From positions 444,387-508,386 of the forward strand of contig LSRX01000368.1 in NCBI GenBank assembly GCA_001939145.1: a DNA stretch of 64,000 bases, in the 5' to 3' direction. The notes beneath the pieces were generated by a model. That model ran no database searches. It had not been told where the DNA came from and saw only the letters and a program-made list of their open reading frames with translations. The DNA is from Symbiodinium microadriaticum (taxonomy: Eukaryota; Sar; Dinophyceae; Suessiales; Symbiodiniaceae). This document shows, piece by piece, positions 33,477 through 45,615 of the stretch (the stretch's first letter is position 1; each line of letters begins with the position of its first letter). Made by a program: the position numbers and the translations under genes.

Positions 33477-34010
33477 CTCCGTCGGCAAGAGGGATTTAGG
33501 CCACAGCTGAAACCATAATTTAGGGTTTAGGGTTTAGGGTTATAAACCCCAAATCCCCTAACTTCTTCAAGGATCCAAAGGTATCAGGGGACTGTGGGAG
33601 ATCCGGCGAGTGCACGGAAAAAGCTAACTTCTTTCAACCCGAAAACCGCGGACCCTTGGGGTCTAAATCCTAAAGCAAAGACCTCGAGCCATGGCCTTCC
33701 GAGCTAGATTTTAGGGCTTAGGGCTTTCGGTGTAGGATTAAGATCTTACGGAGTTGGATCCTGGTACCTTTGTTCGAAAGGCTGGACTTCCCCTGGGTTT
33801 CCACATCGACCTAAAGTAGAGACCATCTTTGGACATAACGCGGGCGTGTGGCCCTGGGTTTTTTTCGGCCTACGCCTTGACGTGCCTTTACTTCGAGAAA
33901 AAACACATAAACAGAATCAAAGCCTTACCCCCTGCAAAACCCTTTTCCTCACACCAGCGTCCCAAAACTCGAAACATCGCTCAAAACCCAGATCCTTAAC
34001 CATTCAAAAC

Positions 34011-34078
34011 CCCTAACCCTCCAGGTACCTACCATAGACCCTATAAGCCCTATATAGTCGGTACCTGGAGGATCAGGG
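34011..34078. mobile_element. Foldback element, family C, copy 2
   Basis: ACCCTCCAGGTACCTACCAT pairs with CGGTACCTGGAGG, with a short loop. It lies 26 bp from the donor of the 34.1-kb exon. Confidence 0.8.
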
Positions 34079-34103
34079 AACATCAACAGCGTCGAACTCC
34101 CAC

Positions 34104-34157
34104 CTGGATGCCACTGGTGGGGACTCCGAGGTAATGGACACGGCGTCCGCGCTCCTT
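34104..34157 (-). CDS. Candidate exon, 18 codons, canonical GT-AG borders
   Basis: It reads CTCTCCAG|AAGGAG to ATCCAG|GTGGGA, phase 0 at both ends, encoding KERGRRVHYLGVPTSGIQ. The spacing of E, R, L and Q resembles the second half of the repeated exon family. Confidence 0.45.
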
Positions 34158-34396
34158 CTGGAGAGAATTTGGTCGAAATCAGGGCTCAGGCTTCAGGCAC
34201 CTCCACCTGAGCCATGGCCAATCACAAAACAGAAAATGGGGCTTAGGGTTCTAGGGCTCAAAGGTTTCTATTGCAACAATAAGCGGTCGCCTCGAATCGG
34301 TTACAGACGGCCCTGCCGAGGCCACAGATGCCACGGAGGCAGCCGAAGGCGACCGTCGACTCCTGCCGCCGTATGATGCATGGGCTGAGGCCTAAT

Positions 34397-34460
34397 ATAT
34401 ATATATATATATATATATATAGATATATATATATATATATTATATATATATATATAGATA
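34397..34460. repeat. (AT)n microsatellite
   Basis: Over 60 bp of TA repeats with three GATA or TTAT interruptions. Confidence 0.95.
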
Positions 34461-35496
34461 TAGACACACACATACAGATGTATACACACCACATAAGTAC
34501 ATGGAACCGTGAAGACAAGCTGATTCTTACTTAGACTTGATTTGAATTCGGACGGCTTCGAAACAAAAGCCTCGGCCTTCTCTCTCGCTCAAAAAGTGCA
34601 AGGGACTTGTCAACCCTCTCCTGTCATCGTCCAATTCTCTACCAACAGGTGTAAGGCAAGATAGGCCCCTGATTGATAAGCCCGCCGTCTCTAGTAAGTC
34701 TGTGATGAGAACGGTAGCGGTGATCCCAAGTGGAGAGGCTTCCACAAGTGGCGCTACATTGAAGCATTGAACATCCTACAACTCGAGATTCCTGAAGCCC
34801 CACCCCTAAATGCGCGTCATATGGCTCGAGTACAAACACAGGCTCAACTTGCCAAATCCGTCGAAATACTGACTTTAGCAGCAAGGGGTTTACGTGTAGT
34901 TTAGGGGTTCCGGCCCAGCTTTTGGGGTTGTAACTTTACGGCATGTTGAAGGTTAGACCGTGCAGCAGAGTGCACACCAAACCAAGCACCTCAACAATGC
35001 AAACACCGACAACAATTGTCCAACGTGGTGTGGGGATATGAGGCCGTAAGGCTTTGACATGGATTATGATTTTAGAATTCGCGGGGTGTTGACATAGTCG
35101 GCATCGGCTAGCAGATGCGAATGGGGCCACTGCCTTCATGATCGTGCAACAAAGTCTATGGGCAACGGTCTGCTACCGACATTTTCAACAAGTCCATCAA
35201 AAGACATATCATCTAATGCTCAGTACCGTTGAAAGTGCGAAGTATACCCTAAACCCTGAACCCTATTACCAGTTACGGCAAGCACCGTCATGGTCTAGGC
35301 GGCCGATGGTACTGCAGGGCTGTGTCCGCCAGTCGTAAGTCGGCAAACCCTCAAGGCCACCAGCACAAAACGCAGTGATCCTTAAATCCGAGGCTCTTGA
35401 ATCCTGAAATAACCTCTAAAACTCGAGATCCTGAAACCACAAGCATTACACTTCAACACTCCCCCTATAAACCCTATAAAACTCCGGCCCTAACTC

Positions 35497-35532
35497 CTGA
35501 TGGATGGTGCCGAGGAGGCCACCGAGGCGATC
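35497..35532 (-). CDS. Candidate exon, 12 codons
   Basis: It reads TGGAAG|GAT to CATCAG|GAGTTA, phase 0 with a GA donor, encoding DRLGGLLGTIHQ. LLGTIHQ resembles the LLGTQLE ending of the 16.2-kb unit. Confidence 0.38.
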
Positions 35533-35570
35533 CTTCCACAACTCTCCCCGACTCCCCGAACCCAAAACCC

Positions 35571-35688
35571 TAACCCTCCAGGTACCTACCATAGAGGCCC
35601 CTAGTACCCCCTATAGGGCCCTATCTAGTAGGTTTAGGGTTTAGGGAGGCCCTAGGGCCCAAAATAGTAGGTACCTGGAGGGTTAGGG
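35571..35688. mobile_element. Foldback element, family C, copy 3, with TTTAGGG insert
   Basis: AACCCTCCAGGTACCTACCA is inverted as TAGTAGGTACCTGGAGGGTT. GGTTTAGGGTTTAGGG (35632-35647) sits inside, and nested GGGGCCCTA-type inverted repeats flank the insert. Confidence 0.85.
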
Positions 35689-36216
35689 AAAGTAAGGTTT
35701 AGGGTTTAGGAACGGAGGCCCGAATAACCAGACGCCCCTGCTGTGCCGGCCACAAAACCGGACTGTGGACGTATGGCGAACTGAAGTCGGAAGTTCCAGC
35801 CCGAAAGTCAGAAAGCCAAAACCCGAACCAATACCCAAGAAGCCTGAACCCTCACGCTTCCCTAAACCGAAAAAAAACTTTGGACCCTAAACGGGGTTCC
35901 ATGGGTTTGCTCTGGATGTCCCAGAGAACCCGTCGAAGCCTCGGTGTCCCACAATTCAAGGTTCAGAGCCTACCCAGATTTTGGGGGCTTAGGGTTTCGG
36001 TTTAGGGGCTTCGGGTTTCTAGGGCCTTTTCTACTGTCGTCTTAGCCGCAGAAAATGCTGTTACAGCACAGAAACGAGATAAGCAACAACAGCACCAGCA
36101 ATGGACCATTTCAGTAGAGGTCTCACGGATCTGGGGCTTGCGGCTTACAGTGTTGCATGCTTCGGGTTTCGTTGAGGTTTAAGGCCTGCAACAATCCTCT
36201 CTTCTTCAACAACCAG

Positions 36217-36290
36217 GCCCAAAAAGTTCAAACTTTTGAGGATAGACCTAATATATAAGGCCGAAAAGTTTAAAGTTCTCCCATTGGCTA
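36217..36290. mobile_element. Short foldback, unassigned family
   Basis: AAAAAGTTCAAACTTTTGAG and AAAAGTTTAAAGTTCTCCC are imperfect inverted copies around TAATATATAAGG. The layout is like family F but the sequence differs. Confidence 0.5.
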
Positions 36291-36693
36291 TCTAAGAATC
36301 AGGGCATAATCTTCAGAGTTTCAGGTTCGGGGTCGAGTTCAGGGTTTGAACCTTACCAGGACGATACACGAACCCACCCCTCGCTCCGCGGATTTTTCGG
36401 TTGGGGCAAGACGGAGTCCTCCCTGGACCGGCCCGGTAGGTTGCGATGCACACTGTCCTTTAAGCGCCCTCCCTTCACGCAACCATGAGCAGATGATCGC
36501 CGGAGAGCCCTGTTCCAAAATAGCTTGCACCGCTTCAACCCTAAACCCTAAACAAGCCCAAAACCCTAAACCCTAAACCGTCTGCCACCTGAAGCTTCGA
36601 TCCGTAGGCTTTCTGTCAAGCACGTTGTGAGCGTCGAGGGAGTAGATCCCAGGGTTATCAGAGACGTCCAAGCCAGGTTGGCAAGATGCTCAA

Positions 36694-36832
36694 GGGTATA
36701 GGGTTTAGGGGTTTAGGGGTTTTGGGTTTTGGGTTTAGGGTTTAGGGGTTTAGGGGTTTAGGGGTTTAGGGTTTAGGGGTTTAGGGTTTAGGGTTTTGGT
36801 GTTTAGGGGTTTAGGGGTTTAGGGGTTTAGGG
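36694..36832. repeat. Interstitial telomere-like array running into an assembly gap
   Basis: TTTAGGGG and TTTAGGG units continue to the first N at 36833. Confidence 0.95.
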
Positions 36833-37026
36833 NNNNNNNNNNNNNNNNNNNNNNNNNNNNNNNNNNNNNNNNNNNNNNNNNNNNNNNNNNNNNNNNNNNN
36901 NNNNNNNNNNNNNNNNNNNNNNNNNNNNNNNNNNNNNNNNNNNNNNNNNNNNNNNNNNNNNNNNNNNNNNNNNNNNNNNNNNNNNNNNNNNNNNNNNNNN
37001 NNNNNNNNNNNNNNNNNNNNNNNNNN
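36833..37026. other. Assembly gap, 194 N
   Basis: Undetermined bases between a TTTAGGG array and the right arm of a family B foldback. Confidence 1.
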
Positions 37027-37028
37027 TT

Positions 37029-37068
37029 AAACCATAAAAAGGAACTACTTAGGGGCCTCTGGGTAGGA
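37029..37068. mobile_element. Foldback element, family B, copy 3 (right arm only)
   Basis: ACCATAAAAAGGAACTACTT plus AGGGGCCTCTGGGTA matches the right arm of family B. The left arm is presumably in the gap. Confidence 0.7.
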
Positions 37069-37319
37069 GGGTCAATTGACATACTGCCTCAGTCCCATGC
37101 GTAGTGTGATCCTACCTATCACAACAAGCTATTTGCAAAGTCGCAGTGAAGCCGCCGAAACAGGTTGACAAAAAGCCCCCCCAAAACCCTTAATCCCCAT
37201 AACCCCTAAACCCTATAACCCCTATAACCCCTCCAACCCCTAAACCCTGAAACCTAAACCTCCGAACCCTTAAATCAAACCCCGCCCAAGCCATGGGAAC
37301 GTCTTCCACGTCGCCTGTC

Positions 37320-37364
37320 GCTCGGTGGCGGGCTCCAGGAGTGAGCGCTGATCTCGCTTTGAAG
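37320..37364 (-). CDS. Candidate exon, 15 codons
   Basis: It reads GTCCCAG|CTT to CCGAGC|GACAGG, phase 0 with a GA donor, encoding LQSEISAHSWSPPPS. A second frame is also open. Confidence 0.32.
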
Positions 37365-37764
37365 CTGGGACCTAGGAATTTGGGTGACCCCGAACTCCCT
37401 GAACCCTATACCCTAAACCCCTAAACCCTAAACCCCCCGAAACGAAACCCCCTTTCAACTGTTCAACCGCAACATAAGAGCAACTTCTAAAACCCACTCC
37501 TAACTGGGATTTTGGGTGCGTGCGGGTTAAGGGTTTGGGGTTGAAGGCTACTGTCTTGTCTGTTTCTTCTGGCAAGGTGTGGGGGATCCTCGGGTGCCTC
37601 TTGGCTTAGGGTTTAGGGATTTTATTTTCTTAAAGGGTTTAGGGTTTAGAGAAATTACTTATTACATAGATTCAGGGCCACTTAAAAGGAACGATATGTG
37701 GACGGCAGCGCTGCTCACTTGGGCTTTAACTAGGAATTTATGTCTTGAAGGACTGGGAGTTTAA

Positions 37765-40600
37765 CTTCTAAGGCTTGGCCTTTGTCGGCCCTTAACACTA
37801 ACCCCTATACACTTTAACCGCTAAACCCGAAACGCCTGAACCCTGGCCCCAAGCCCCCAAAACCCGAAGCCTAAACCCCAAAATCTGAACCCTAAGCCCC
37901 CAGACCCGAACCTAAAACCCGAAAGCCTGAACCTTAAACGCCAAAGCCTGAACCCGGCTGTAGGCTTCAGGCCTCCCTAGAAACTTGAGGTCTGAAGAGT
38001 CGCAATCCAGACCTACGGCTTAGGGTCTACTATACTGAACTAGGCGCCCTTGGCTGTTGTTTTTCAGCTGTTCCTTAGGGATTACAGCAACCAAATTTCA
38101 AGAATTATTTCCAGTGCCCCTAAGTTTAGGGTTTGGGTCGGATTGGAGAAACAGAGGCAATATGGGGAATATACACAAGTCGACACATGTTTATGGTGTC
38201 TTTCTCTATGTCAGGGTCACTGTCGTTGAGTTTGGCAGTGCTTCCAAGGGTTGTTCTGGGTGTGGTGCGCAGTTGAAAGCTTTTCGTTTGTGGCCAAAAG
38301 GTGCGCAGCTGCTTCTGATCTGGTCGAACCAGCTGACTTACGTGTGCTGCCGGATGATTCGGTTAGATAAGAAGGAAAGCAAACAAACTACAACAAGTTC
38401 GAGGTGTAGCCCTATATCTTGGGTCTGACGGAGCAGTTGAGGCGTGGTTGAGCAGCCAAGGTGCTGCCCAGATGCGACTTCATCGTCGACCACCGGTGGT
38501 CCTGTAGCCGCGTCAGCTGCACAGATCTATTGGCTTGGGTAACCGAAGACATCAACAAAGAAAGAGATAAAGGCTCTAAGATAATAGTGCGCGACAATAT
38601 ACCATGATATCCGAAGACATACTATCATACCATAACAGTAACGTAAGGCTCTAGGTGCTGTGCAGCAGGTAGTCACAAGTTTTGACTCCCGCGTTCCCTA
38701 AACCGAACACCTAAGACTATACTATACTTTCCTATACTACACTATCCCAAACTGACATATATGCCTGATGTAAATTTCGTCCGACGTGCATAGCCAGTAC
38801 CGGCATGCTGCGAAGTCGCTTAACTGTTCAGGTAGTCCCTCTAGACTTGTTGTCCATCGTCGCAAACAAAAGTCCACAAGTATCCCAGTTGAAATTATCA
38901 ACGACGATCCAGCACGGCACCACGTGCTTCTAGCTGTGCAAGTGCACCGGGCCGTCTACTTGCAGAACGCAATTACGGTACATCTAGCCAGAGCGCAAGC
39001 CGTTGAAGCGCGGCGGAATGGCCTTGGCCTTGCAGCTTACGGCAAGAAGTTGCGGACCAAACCGCGCAGCCCGCAGCAGGCTTGCAAAACAATCAAAGGA
39101 ATGGCATCGACTGGCAAGCGCCCTCTGGCTCTGTTTGGGAGCGCTGAAAACACGAAGTTTTCTTCCGCCGCCAGCTCGCCCAGTTGCGGCGAGATCATCT
39201 TACACAGCAAGCACTACATGCGGGACCATGCCAGAGTGTAGCGCCAGAAACTTGAAGAAACCTAACAAAGTCAGTTGGGCCTCTAAACAAGCGCGCCGCC
39301 TTCCTCCAACATTTGCCTGGGACTAGCCGCCTGCACTGCAACCGTCGGACATGTCGCCACACAACGTCGATTCTTAGATGCTTTTTTTGGGTTAGCTTGG
39401 TCTCTTATTGAAGCACCCCCAGCATATCCCAGTCATACATAGGCTAGGCAGGAAGAATTACAAGCTTGAGTAAGCTGCACAGAAGCATGTCAGTCGTCGG
39501 CTTTCTGTGGTACATGGAGGCGGCCTAGAGCGCGTGAGCAAACTTTTTTCGCAAGAAGGATCTGCGAAACAGCTCTCTGTCATGCCATCAGACACAACTT
39601 TTTTGTGAAGCCCACCAAGTGGCCGTTGTACTGGATTTGTTTGCGAAGGCTTTGCATGATCTGTCTAACTTTGGGGATCCAAGTTGTCAAAGAATTCCGT
39701 AGGGGTCAAGCTGACCAGCAACGAGGTACTTAAGCTTAGGATAGTAGCATGTCGGTTAGTATTCGGGAGAGCATAGTATATGGTTATTTTTGTACTGTCC
39801 AAAGACAAAGCCCGCCATTGAACAACGAGATCAGGCAAGATGGACTCTTTGGCCTTTCTCAAGGTCTGCAGCCCTAAGACCGGACCAAATCCAGGACCCC
39901 TACATGATCGATGTCTCCAAGTCAGGGACATCCCTCTCTGGGGCAGTGATCTTAACAATCCTGATCTACTAAGCGGTACAAGGCCTTTGATGTCTGAACA
40001 ACTCTGCAAAAGGATCCCAGCAAACAAACAGCATCCAAACTCATCTACCTCGAGTCATCCTGATCTTTCAAAGCACTCCTGTCCCTCCTGCGAGGCAGTA
40101 GGTATGAAAGGTTAAGATAATAGGCACGATGGATCCCGTGATCTAGCAGAAAGCCAACTTCAGTTAGCCCTTCTGTACCGGTGATGCTTCTGTAAGGGTA
40201 CATTCCATACGATCGACAAGTATGTGAGGTCGAAGTCCTATCCTAACCCGAAGCCTTGAACTCTAAAACCGACATCTGGAACCCTACGAACTACTGCAGG
40301 ATTCCTGTACGGCTCAACGGCTCACCTCTCGAGCCACATGATCGATCTCAGGACTTGTTACGGTCATACCCCCGAAGTCTTAAGGGGTTCCAAACCCTAG
40401 CCCTGCACCCTAAACATAAACACCTAAACACCAAAAGCTATCACCAAAACGCTGAAACGTAAACGTTACAACCTAACCCTGAACTCTAAACCCCAGAGCC
40501 CTAAAGTCGCCTAGCTTGGAAGACACGGATTCGAAGGAGCCCTCTCGTTAACTCTAGAGCGACTCGAGAAACTGATGAATAAGACTTCAAACACATAAAC
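37765..40600. other. Stretch largely free of telomere-like repeats, no supported gene
   Basis: Apart from degenerate CCTAAACC units before 37.95 kb, the DNA here differs in texture from its surroundings. Open frames on the plus strand near 38.8-39.3 kb lack an ATG and recognisable motifs. It may be an older insertion of another kind. Confidence 0.35.
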
Positions 40601-40656
40601 ATAGACGCAGCCACACTTTGGGCTTAACGTTTAGGGCAAGACCCGAATCCTCAATC

Positions 40657-40690
40657 TCTTCAATTTCGACAGATCATGCATCGACGGCTC
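40657..40690 (-). CDS. Candidate exon, about 11 codons
   Basis: It reads CGCAAG|GAG to AAGA|GATTGA and encodes EPSMHDLSKLK with a GA donor. Evidence is thin. Confidence 0.25.
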
Positions 40691-40919
40691 CTTGCGAATT
40701 GAGACCCAGTAGAAAAGTGGCTTTCTTGTTGCTGCTGTGGGGTTCTAGAGTGATCCGAGAAGCCCTACTAAAGCTCTAAACCCCAAAACCCTGAAGCTCT
40801 AGATGAGATGGGAAAATCCTGATGACTACAACTCCATTGCAAAACCCCAAACCCTAAACCCCTTTCTATGGGAACCAAAACTTAAACCTTGGGGTTAGCA
40901 CCCCAAAGAGGGCAAAGGG

Positions 40920-41172
40920 TAGTTTACTCTACCCTGCTACTTAAAACTAATCTGGGGGCCTCAATCAGCAGCATAGGGTTCGGGGATGTTTTGGGGTATC
41001 TTAGAAATATTATACCATAACCGCTAATATTGAGCAAGCACCGAATTTTCTATTTTTTGCCCCAAAATAAATTGGTTTCAGTATATACTATCCTATAACC
41101 CTTATATAAGGAATTCCCAAAATAGCATTAGTCATTCTCTGAGCCCCCATATATAGTAGAGTATGCAACTGA
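40920..41172. mobile_element. Possible larger foldback (about 250 bp)
   Basis: AGTTTACTCTACC near the left end and GTAGAGTATGCAACT near the right end are imperfect inverted partners. Inner pairs (GGGGGCCTCA with TGAGCCCCC) line up as well. Confidence 0.4.
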
Positions 41173-41296
41173 ACAAACCCCAAAACCCTTCTTCTGATCA
41201 TTGAGGACCCTAAACCCTAAACCTTAAACCCTAAACCCTAAACTTTAAACCCCAAACCCTAAACCCTGGTAGTTCAAGCAGTAGACAGCTGAGGAC

Positions 41297-41374
41297 CGCG
41301 CCCGGGCTCTGGCTGCGCGCCGAGGCGCTGCGGAGACTTGCCGAAGTGGGCCGTCGGCTGCTCTCCGAGGGATC
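41297..41374 (-). CDS. Candidate Ser/Arg-rich exon, 26 codons
   Basis: It reads AGCCAG|GAT to GGCGCG|GTCCTC: 78 nt, phase 0 with a GT donor. It encodes DPSESSRRPTSASLRSAS followed by ARSQSPGA. It has the same length as the repeated coiled-coil unit but an RS-like composition. Dense CCCTAAA is on the left and TTTAGGG on the right. Other frames are also open, including on the plus strand. Confidence 0.4.
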
Positions 41375-42086
41375 CTGGCTTAAGGGGTTTGGAGTTTAGG
41401 GGTTTAGGGGTTGGGGCTTTAGGGGTTTAGGGTTTAGGATTGGGGAGGTTTAGAGATTTTTAGGGTTAAGCTTTAGGGTTTGAGGTTTAGGAGTTAGGCT
41501 TAAGGATTTTCCCGCCACAAGTGCACATGACCTAGCAAGTACGAAGTAGGGGTGCTATGTAAGGAGCTGAAACTACGATGTGCGTAAGTATGCCCCATAA
41601 AGCAACTTCGGACAGTACCTCTCTATGAGTCTTGCCCTCTGAAATGCAAACCGTTTCGGAGACGGGTTTCGGTAGTCATGGGAGCGGAGGGATAAACCCT
41701 GGAAGCAACGTTGTTCAACTGGATCTGGTCTTGGGTTTGCCTTACAGATTCGCAATTCACATGCAAACTCAACGACTCAATGAGAACAAAGAGGGACAGT
41801 TTCAAGGGCGGTAGGTCCAAGGAAATCGAGCAAAGTATGGCCACAGCAAGTCTGTGTGAACGAGCCGAAGGAGCGGTAAATAAAGTTCTCTGCTATGAAA
41901 GAAAGAAAGCCAAACAGCAGCAACAACAATCACGACCGCCACAGTGGCTCATGACGATTACTGCTAGAAATGTCTACTTCTGCAGCTACTTCTGCCTCCA
42001 CTTCTACTTCTACGTCTAGTACTACCAGGTGGTGGTTTCTCAGCGATTCGATTGAACCCCGATAAACCTCGGAAGACTAGACTGTA

Positions 42087-42150
42087 ACAGGTACCTACTA
42101 TATAGGGCCCTGGGGGCTCTAGTACCCTCTATAGTAGGTACCTGGAGGGT
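42087..42150. mobile_element. Foldback element, family C, copy 4
   Basis: CAGGTACCTACTATATAGGG pairs with CTCTATAGTAGGTACCTGGA around a GGGCCCTGGGGGCTCTAG loop. Confidence 0.88.
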
Positions 42151-43122
42151 TTTTTAAGGGGAATGGGACAGCCAAGCCGCCAGGCTGCAATCCAACAGCA
42201 ATCCTACAACATCTCAAGACCCTAAACCCGAAACCCTGAACCCCTAACCTTATCTCAATAGGCCAACGGACTCAAGAGACTCAACACCGGAACACTTAAG
42301 CAAAACCCCAGAGTACCCCCCCAAAAAAACTCGAAAACATGATCCCTCAACCTCCCGAAAGCCCCCCCAAACTCCCAAAAGCCCCAACAGCAACAGCCTT
42401 TGAAGCCCCCACAGCCCCGAACAAAGATCGGCCTCAGGGCGACTTAGGCTGTACTGCGGACTCGAAGCACCGTCGTCCTTCAGCAATTCAGCGAGGCACT
42501 TGTGTTGGTGCGGCAATGGGCGGGTGTCTTATTCAGATGTTTGCAGCTCAGGGGTTTGAGGTTTCAATGACGTCCCAAACCTCTTGGTCGGCTGTCAACG
42601 ACAACTCGCCATGGTCTGCAAATGTGCAAACGGCATTCATCTCCACGTGCTCATGGCTGCCAGGCAAGATGATCGAGATACAATGTCTGCAAACAAACGT
42701 GCATCTGTAAGCCGTAAAACCTATGCCCAAACACGCTTGTGACTGTGCGGTCAAACATCTTGCGCCCATGGGAATGGCATCTGCCACTGGGTTTCAAGAA
42801 GACTGCTGCTTACACTAAGAGTCACTGAAGGGCTTTATCCGATGTCTCAGCATGTTCATAAAGGTTTTTCTAGGGTTGTATAGGGTGTGAGCATGTAATG
42901 CGGCCGCTTGCTTCAACCACAATGGTTAAACCTAGAACGCCAGCTACAGAATCCTGTGGGACCCATATGATCGGACTAGCAACTCTACTAGGCGAGACGA
43001 TTGCGCAGCTTCCATCGTAAAGACTTGAACCTCAGCCACTCAACCCGAAACCCTAAGACCTTCATTCGAAACCCCAAATCCATCCTAAGCCCAAAACCTG
43101 AAACCCTAAACCTCACAACTGC

Positions 43123-43147
43123 CAGAAGGCGAAAGATATCTTCGTGC
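43123..43147 (-). CDS. Candidate micro-exon, 8 codons
   Basis: It encodes HEDIFRLL between CCTAG and a GC donor. CCCTAAA is on its left. It is short enough to occur by chance. Confidence 0.22.
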
Positions 43148-43631
43148 CTAGGGTTCCTTGTATTGCATGTACGGTTTAGGCTTAAGCGCTTCGGGTTTTA
43201 GGCTTGAAGTTTAGGCTTAGGGCCCTTAGGGCTTAAAGTCTGGGGTTTCCGGCTTAGGTCAGATCATAGGGCTGGTGGATTTTACACACCAGCGGCTCTG
43301 CTCGGTTTGCCTAGGAAGACACGGAACAACAGGTTCCCCAGTTCTTTGAGTCAGCTTGCGGGGTTCTTGAGCCGCTTTCTTGGGGACGGTAGCTCATGTG
43401 CATGGTCATGCCTTGAAGACCCATGGCGTCAAGGGTCGTGTAGTGGAACTATGAGGCTCAGGTTGAAGATCCAGGATTATGGCCTTTTCGGGCCTTTAAA
43501 CACTTTAGGGATAAATGAGAGATGACTAGGGTTTTGGTTTATAGGGTTTCAAAACCTCAGAATCACGGCAAGAAAAACAACTTGCCCCCGGAGCCTGTAA
43601 GCTTGGATCAGAAAAGCGCTCTGGGGTTTAC

Positions 43632-43655
43632 TGGTACTCGGTGGCGTAACTCCTT
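43632..43655 (-). CDS. Candidate micro-exon, 6-8 codons
   Basis: GCGCAG|AAGGAG leads to KELRHRVP with two possible GT donors (GTACCA or GTAAAC). It is short and weak. Confidence 0.22.
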
Positions 43656-44158
43656 CTGCGCAACCAGGTCTAAGTGCTAGGTTCTTGTGACACAAACTTG
43701 CAATAACAAACGTGCGACTACATGGGCTACTGGGAGACTGTAGGCAATTAACAAGCGGGGTCGGCTAAACCCGGATATCACAGAAAATGCCCCACTGCCG
43801 TCGAGTGGCTGAAAAAACTTGGGGCACTTCGACACTGCCTGAAACGTCGCGGCGCAACAAAGACCGGCTCAGGAATTCAGTGTGCAGAGCGGTTAGGCTA
43901 AGGGTTACGGCTTCGGGTCTAGACCTTAGGGCTTGGAATTTACGAATGGCAAAATGTACATTCACCGGGTTTGAACTCTTTGTCGAACTTGTGGGCATTC
44001 GTTTTGCTGGTTGGTTTTGTGGAGCTTCTGATTTTGCTCTCTCTCATTCCGTCATATGGATTCTCATTGCGGGATCCTGCGGGGCTGCATCAATCACTGA
44101 CGACTAGAGCAAGCACAAATATCCCTTCCTGTTCTTGCTGCCCCTGCTACGACTTCTA

Positions 44159-44331
44159 CTACTGCTACTGCCACCACTGCTGCTACTGCTACTGCTACTG
44201 CTACTGCTACTGCTACTGCTACTGCTACTGCTACTGCTACTGCTACTGCTACTACTACTACTACTACTACGACGACGACTACTACTACTACTACTACTAC
44301 TACTACGACTACTACGACTACTACGACGACG

Positions 44332-44368
<37 letters not shown>

Positions 44369-44369
44369 C
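44159..44369. repeat. CTA/CTG trinucleotide and TACTGC hexanucleotide array
   Basis: About 14 TACTGC units are followed by long CTA runs with ACGACG interruptions. All six frames are open as homopolymer-like peptides (Ser, Val, Leu, Tyr), so no gene is called. Confidence 0.95.
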
Positions 44370-45459
44370 CATGCAGTACTGCTTCCGCGATATCGACGAC
44401 TGCTACTTCCACCACCACCATGGACAGCGTTTTCGTATGCATACCTGTACCAACAATTGTCAGCATGCCGCCTTCCCAGCTTTCTGGGATGCTCTCTGCC
44501 ACACTCCTGGGCACGGCATTGAGCTTAAGGTGAACGGTACAGGTGACGACTAAGCACATGAACAATTCAGAAGGCATGTGTTTCCAACAAGAATGCCAGC
44601 TTGTGTTGTGTGCTGATATGCGGTGCACGATCGAAAACTTCATTAAAAACATACAATATTGTGACGTGATGTCCGCACAGCTAGCCATACCTGCCGAAGA
44701 TGCTGAAAAAATCGCAGGCTGAATTTGGGCTGCATCACATGTGCCTCTGAAAATGATTAGTTAAGGCGCAGCACACTGTTCCGCGGTTCGGTTCGCGTTT
44801 GCTGGATGACGGCCTCTTATTAAAAGTTAAGGACATGGGGCCCGAACCAATACTCTGCCGGCTGACGCTGCTGTGTCGACGTTTTGCGCACTTACCCTTC
44901 TTGATCTCGACTGCTTACTCAGGAAGACGTGATTGGGAGACATATCATACAAACATTATGAAACGCAGGTTGTGGCTCTCAGTCTCACGAAGGACGGACA
45001 TTGAAGGCGGCAGCCTTTGCCATCCCTCTGAACATATGGCGGCTTAGGGTTCAAGGATCTCAACTTCCGTCTGCTCCGAGCTTTTACAACCCCCCACAAA
45101 AGATGCAGCTGGCGTGCACTAGGAACTAGGAACGGCCGCGTTTTTTAGCAGAAGAAGCTGTTTGACGTCTAAACAGATGCGTGTCGGTCGTATACATTGT
45201 TCTGACTTATAATTAGTCAAAATAGCCACTTCAAGCTGTTGCGCTTCTCCGGAATTGCCCTCAAAGCTCCGAATTCGATGCTACACGATTATCCCGATGA
45301 ACACCATGAGCTCCCAACCGGCAGGCTCACAATCGGGAGTATTGTCTCAGGCTTTTGGAATTTGATCCATGTTGGTGCTCGAAACCATCACCGTATCGAA
45401 CCCTCGATTATGCTTTCGGTACGTTTCAGAGACATGGAGAGTTGGAGGTGTTGTGAGGA

Positions 45460-45615
45460 GATATATACATACACATATCTCTCTCTATATTTATATGTGT
45501 ATATATATATATGTGTTTCTATATGGATGTGTATGTGTGTATATATGTGAGTATATATGTACAAACAATATGTGTGTATATATATATATATATGTACATA
45601 TATACATATATATGG
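45460..45615. repeat. TATA/TGTA microsatellite cluster
   Basis: Several TA and TGTA runs in about 150 bp. Confidence 0.9.

Noticed and set aside
34280-34376. GC-rich island with a plus-strand Ala/Glu-rich frame
   Set aside because: Both strands are open and no border pair was convincing, so no exon is called.
36590-36690. Island between CCCTAAA and TTTAGGG with a possible ESLRIE ending
   Set aside because: The bracketing is good, but no frame combined a plausible acceptor with helix-like composition.
38786-39326. Plus-strand frame of about 150 codons
   Set aside because: There is no ATG at the start and no recognisable motif, and it runs against the strand of every supported gene. It is kept only as part of a described empty stretch.
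44104-44688. Long poly-Ser, poly-Leu and poly-Val frames
   Set aside because: All frames are open because of the CTA/CTG triplet repeat; there is no non-repeat coding signal.
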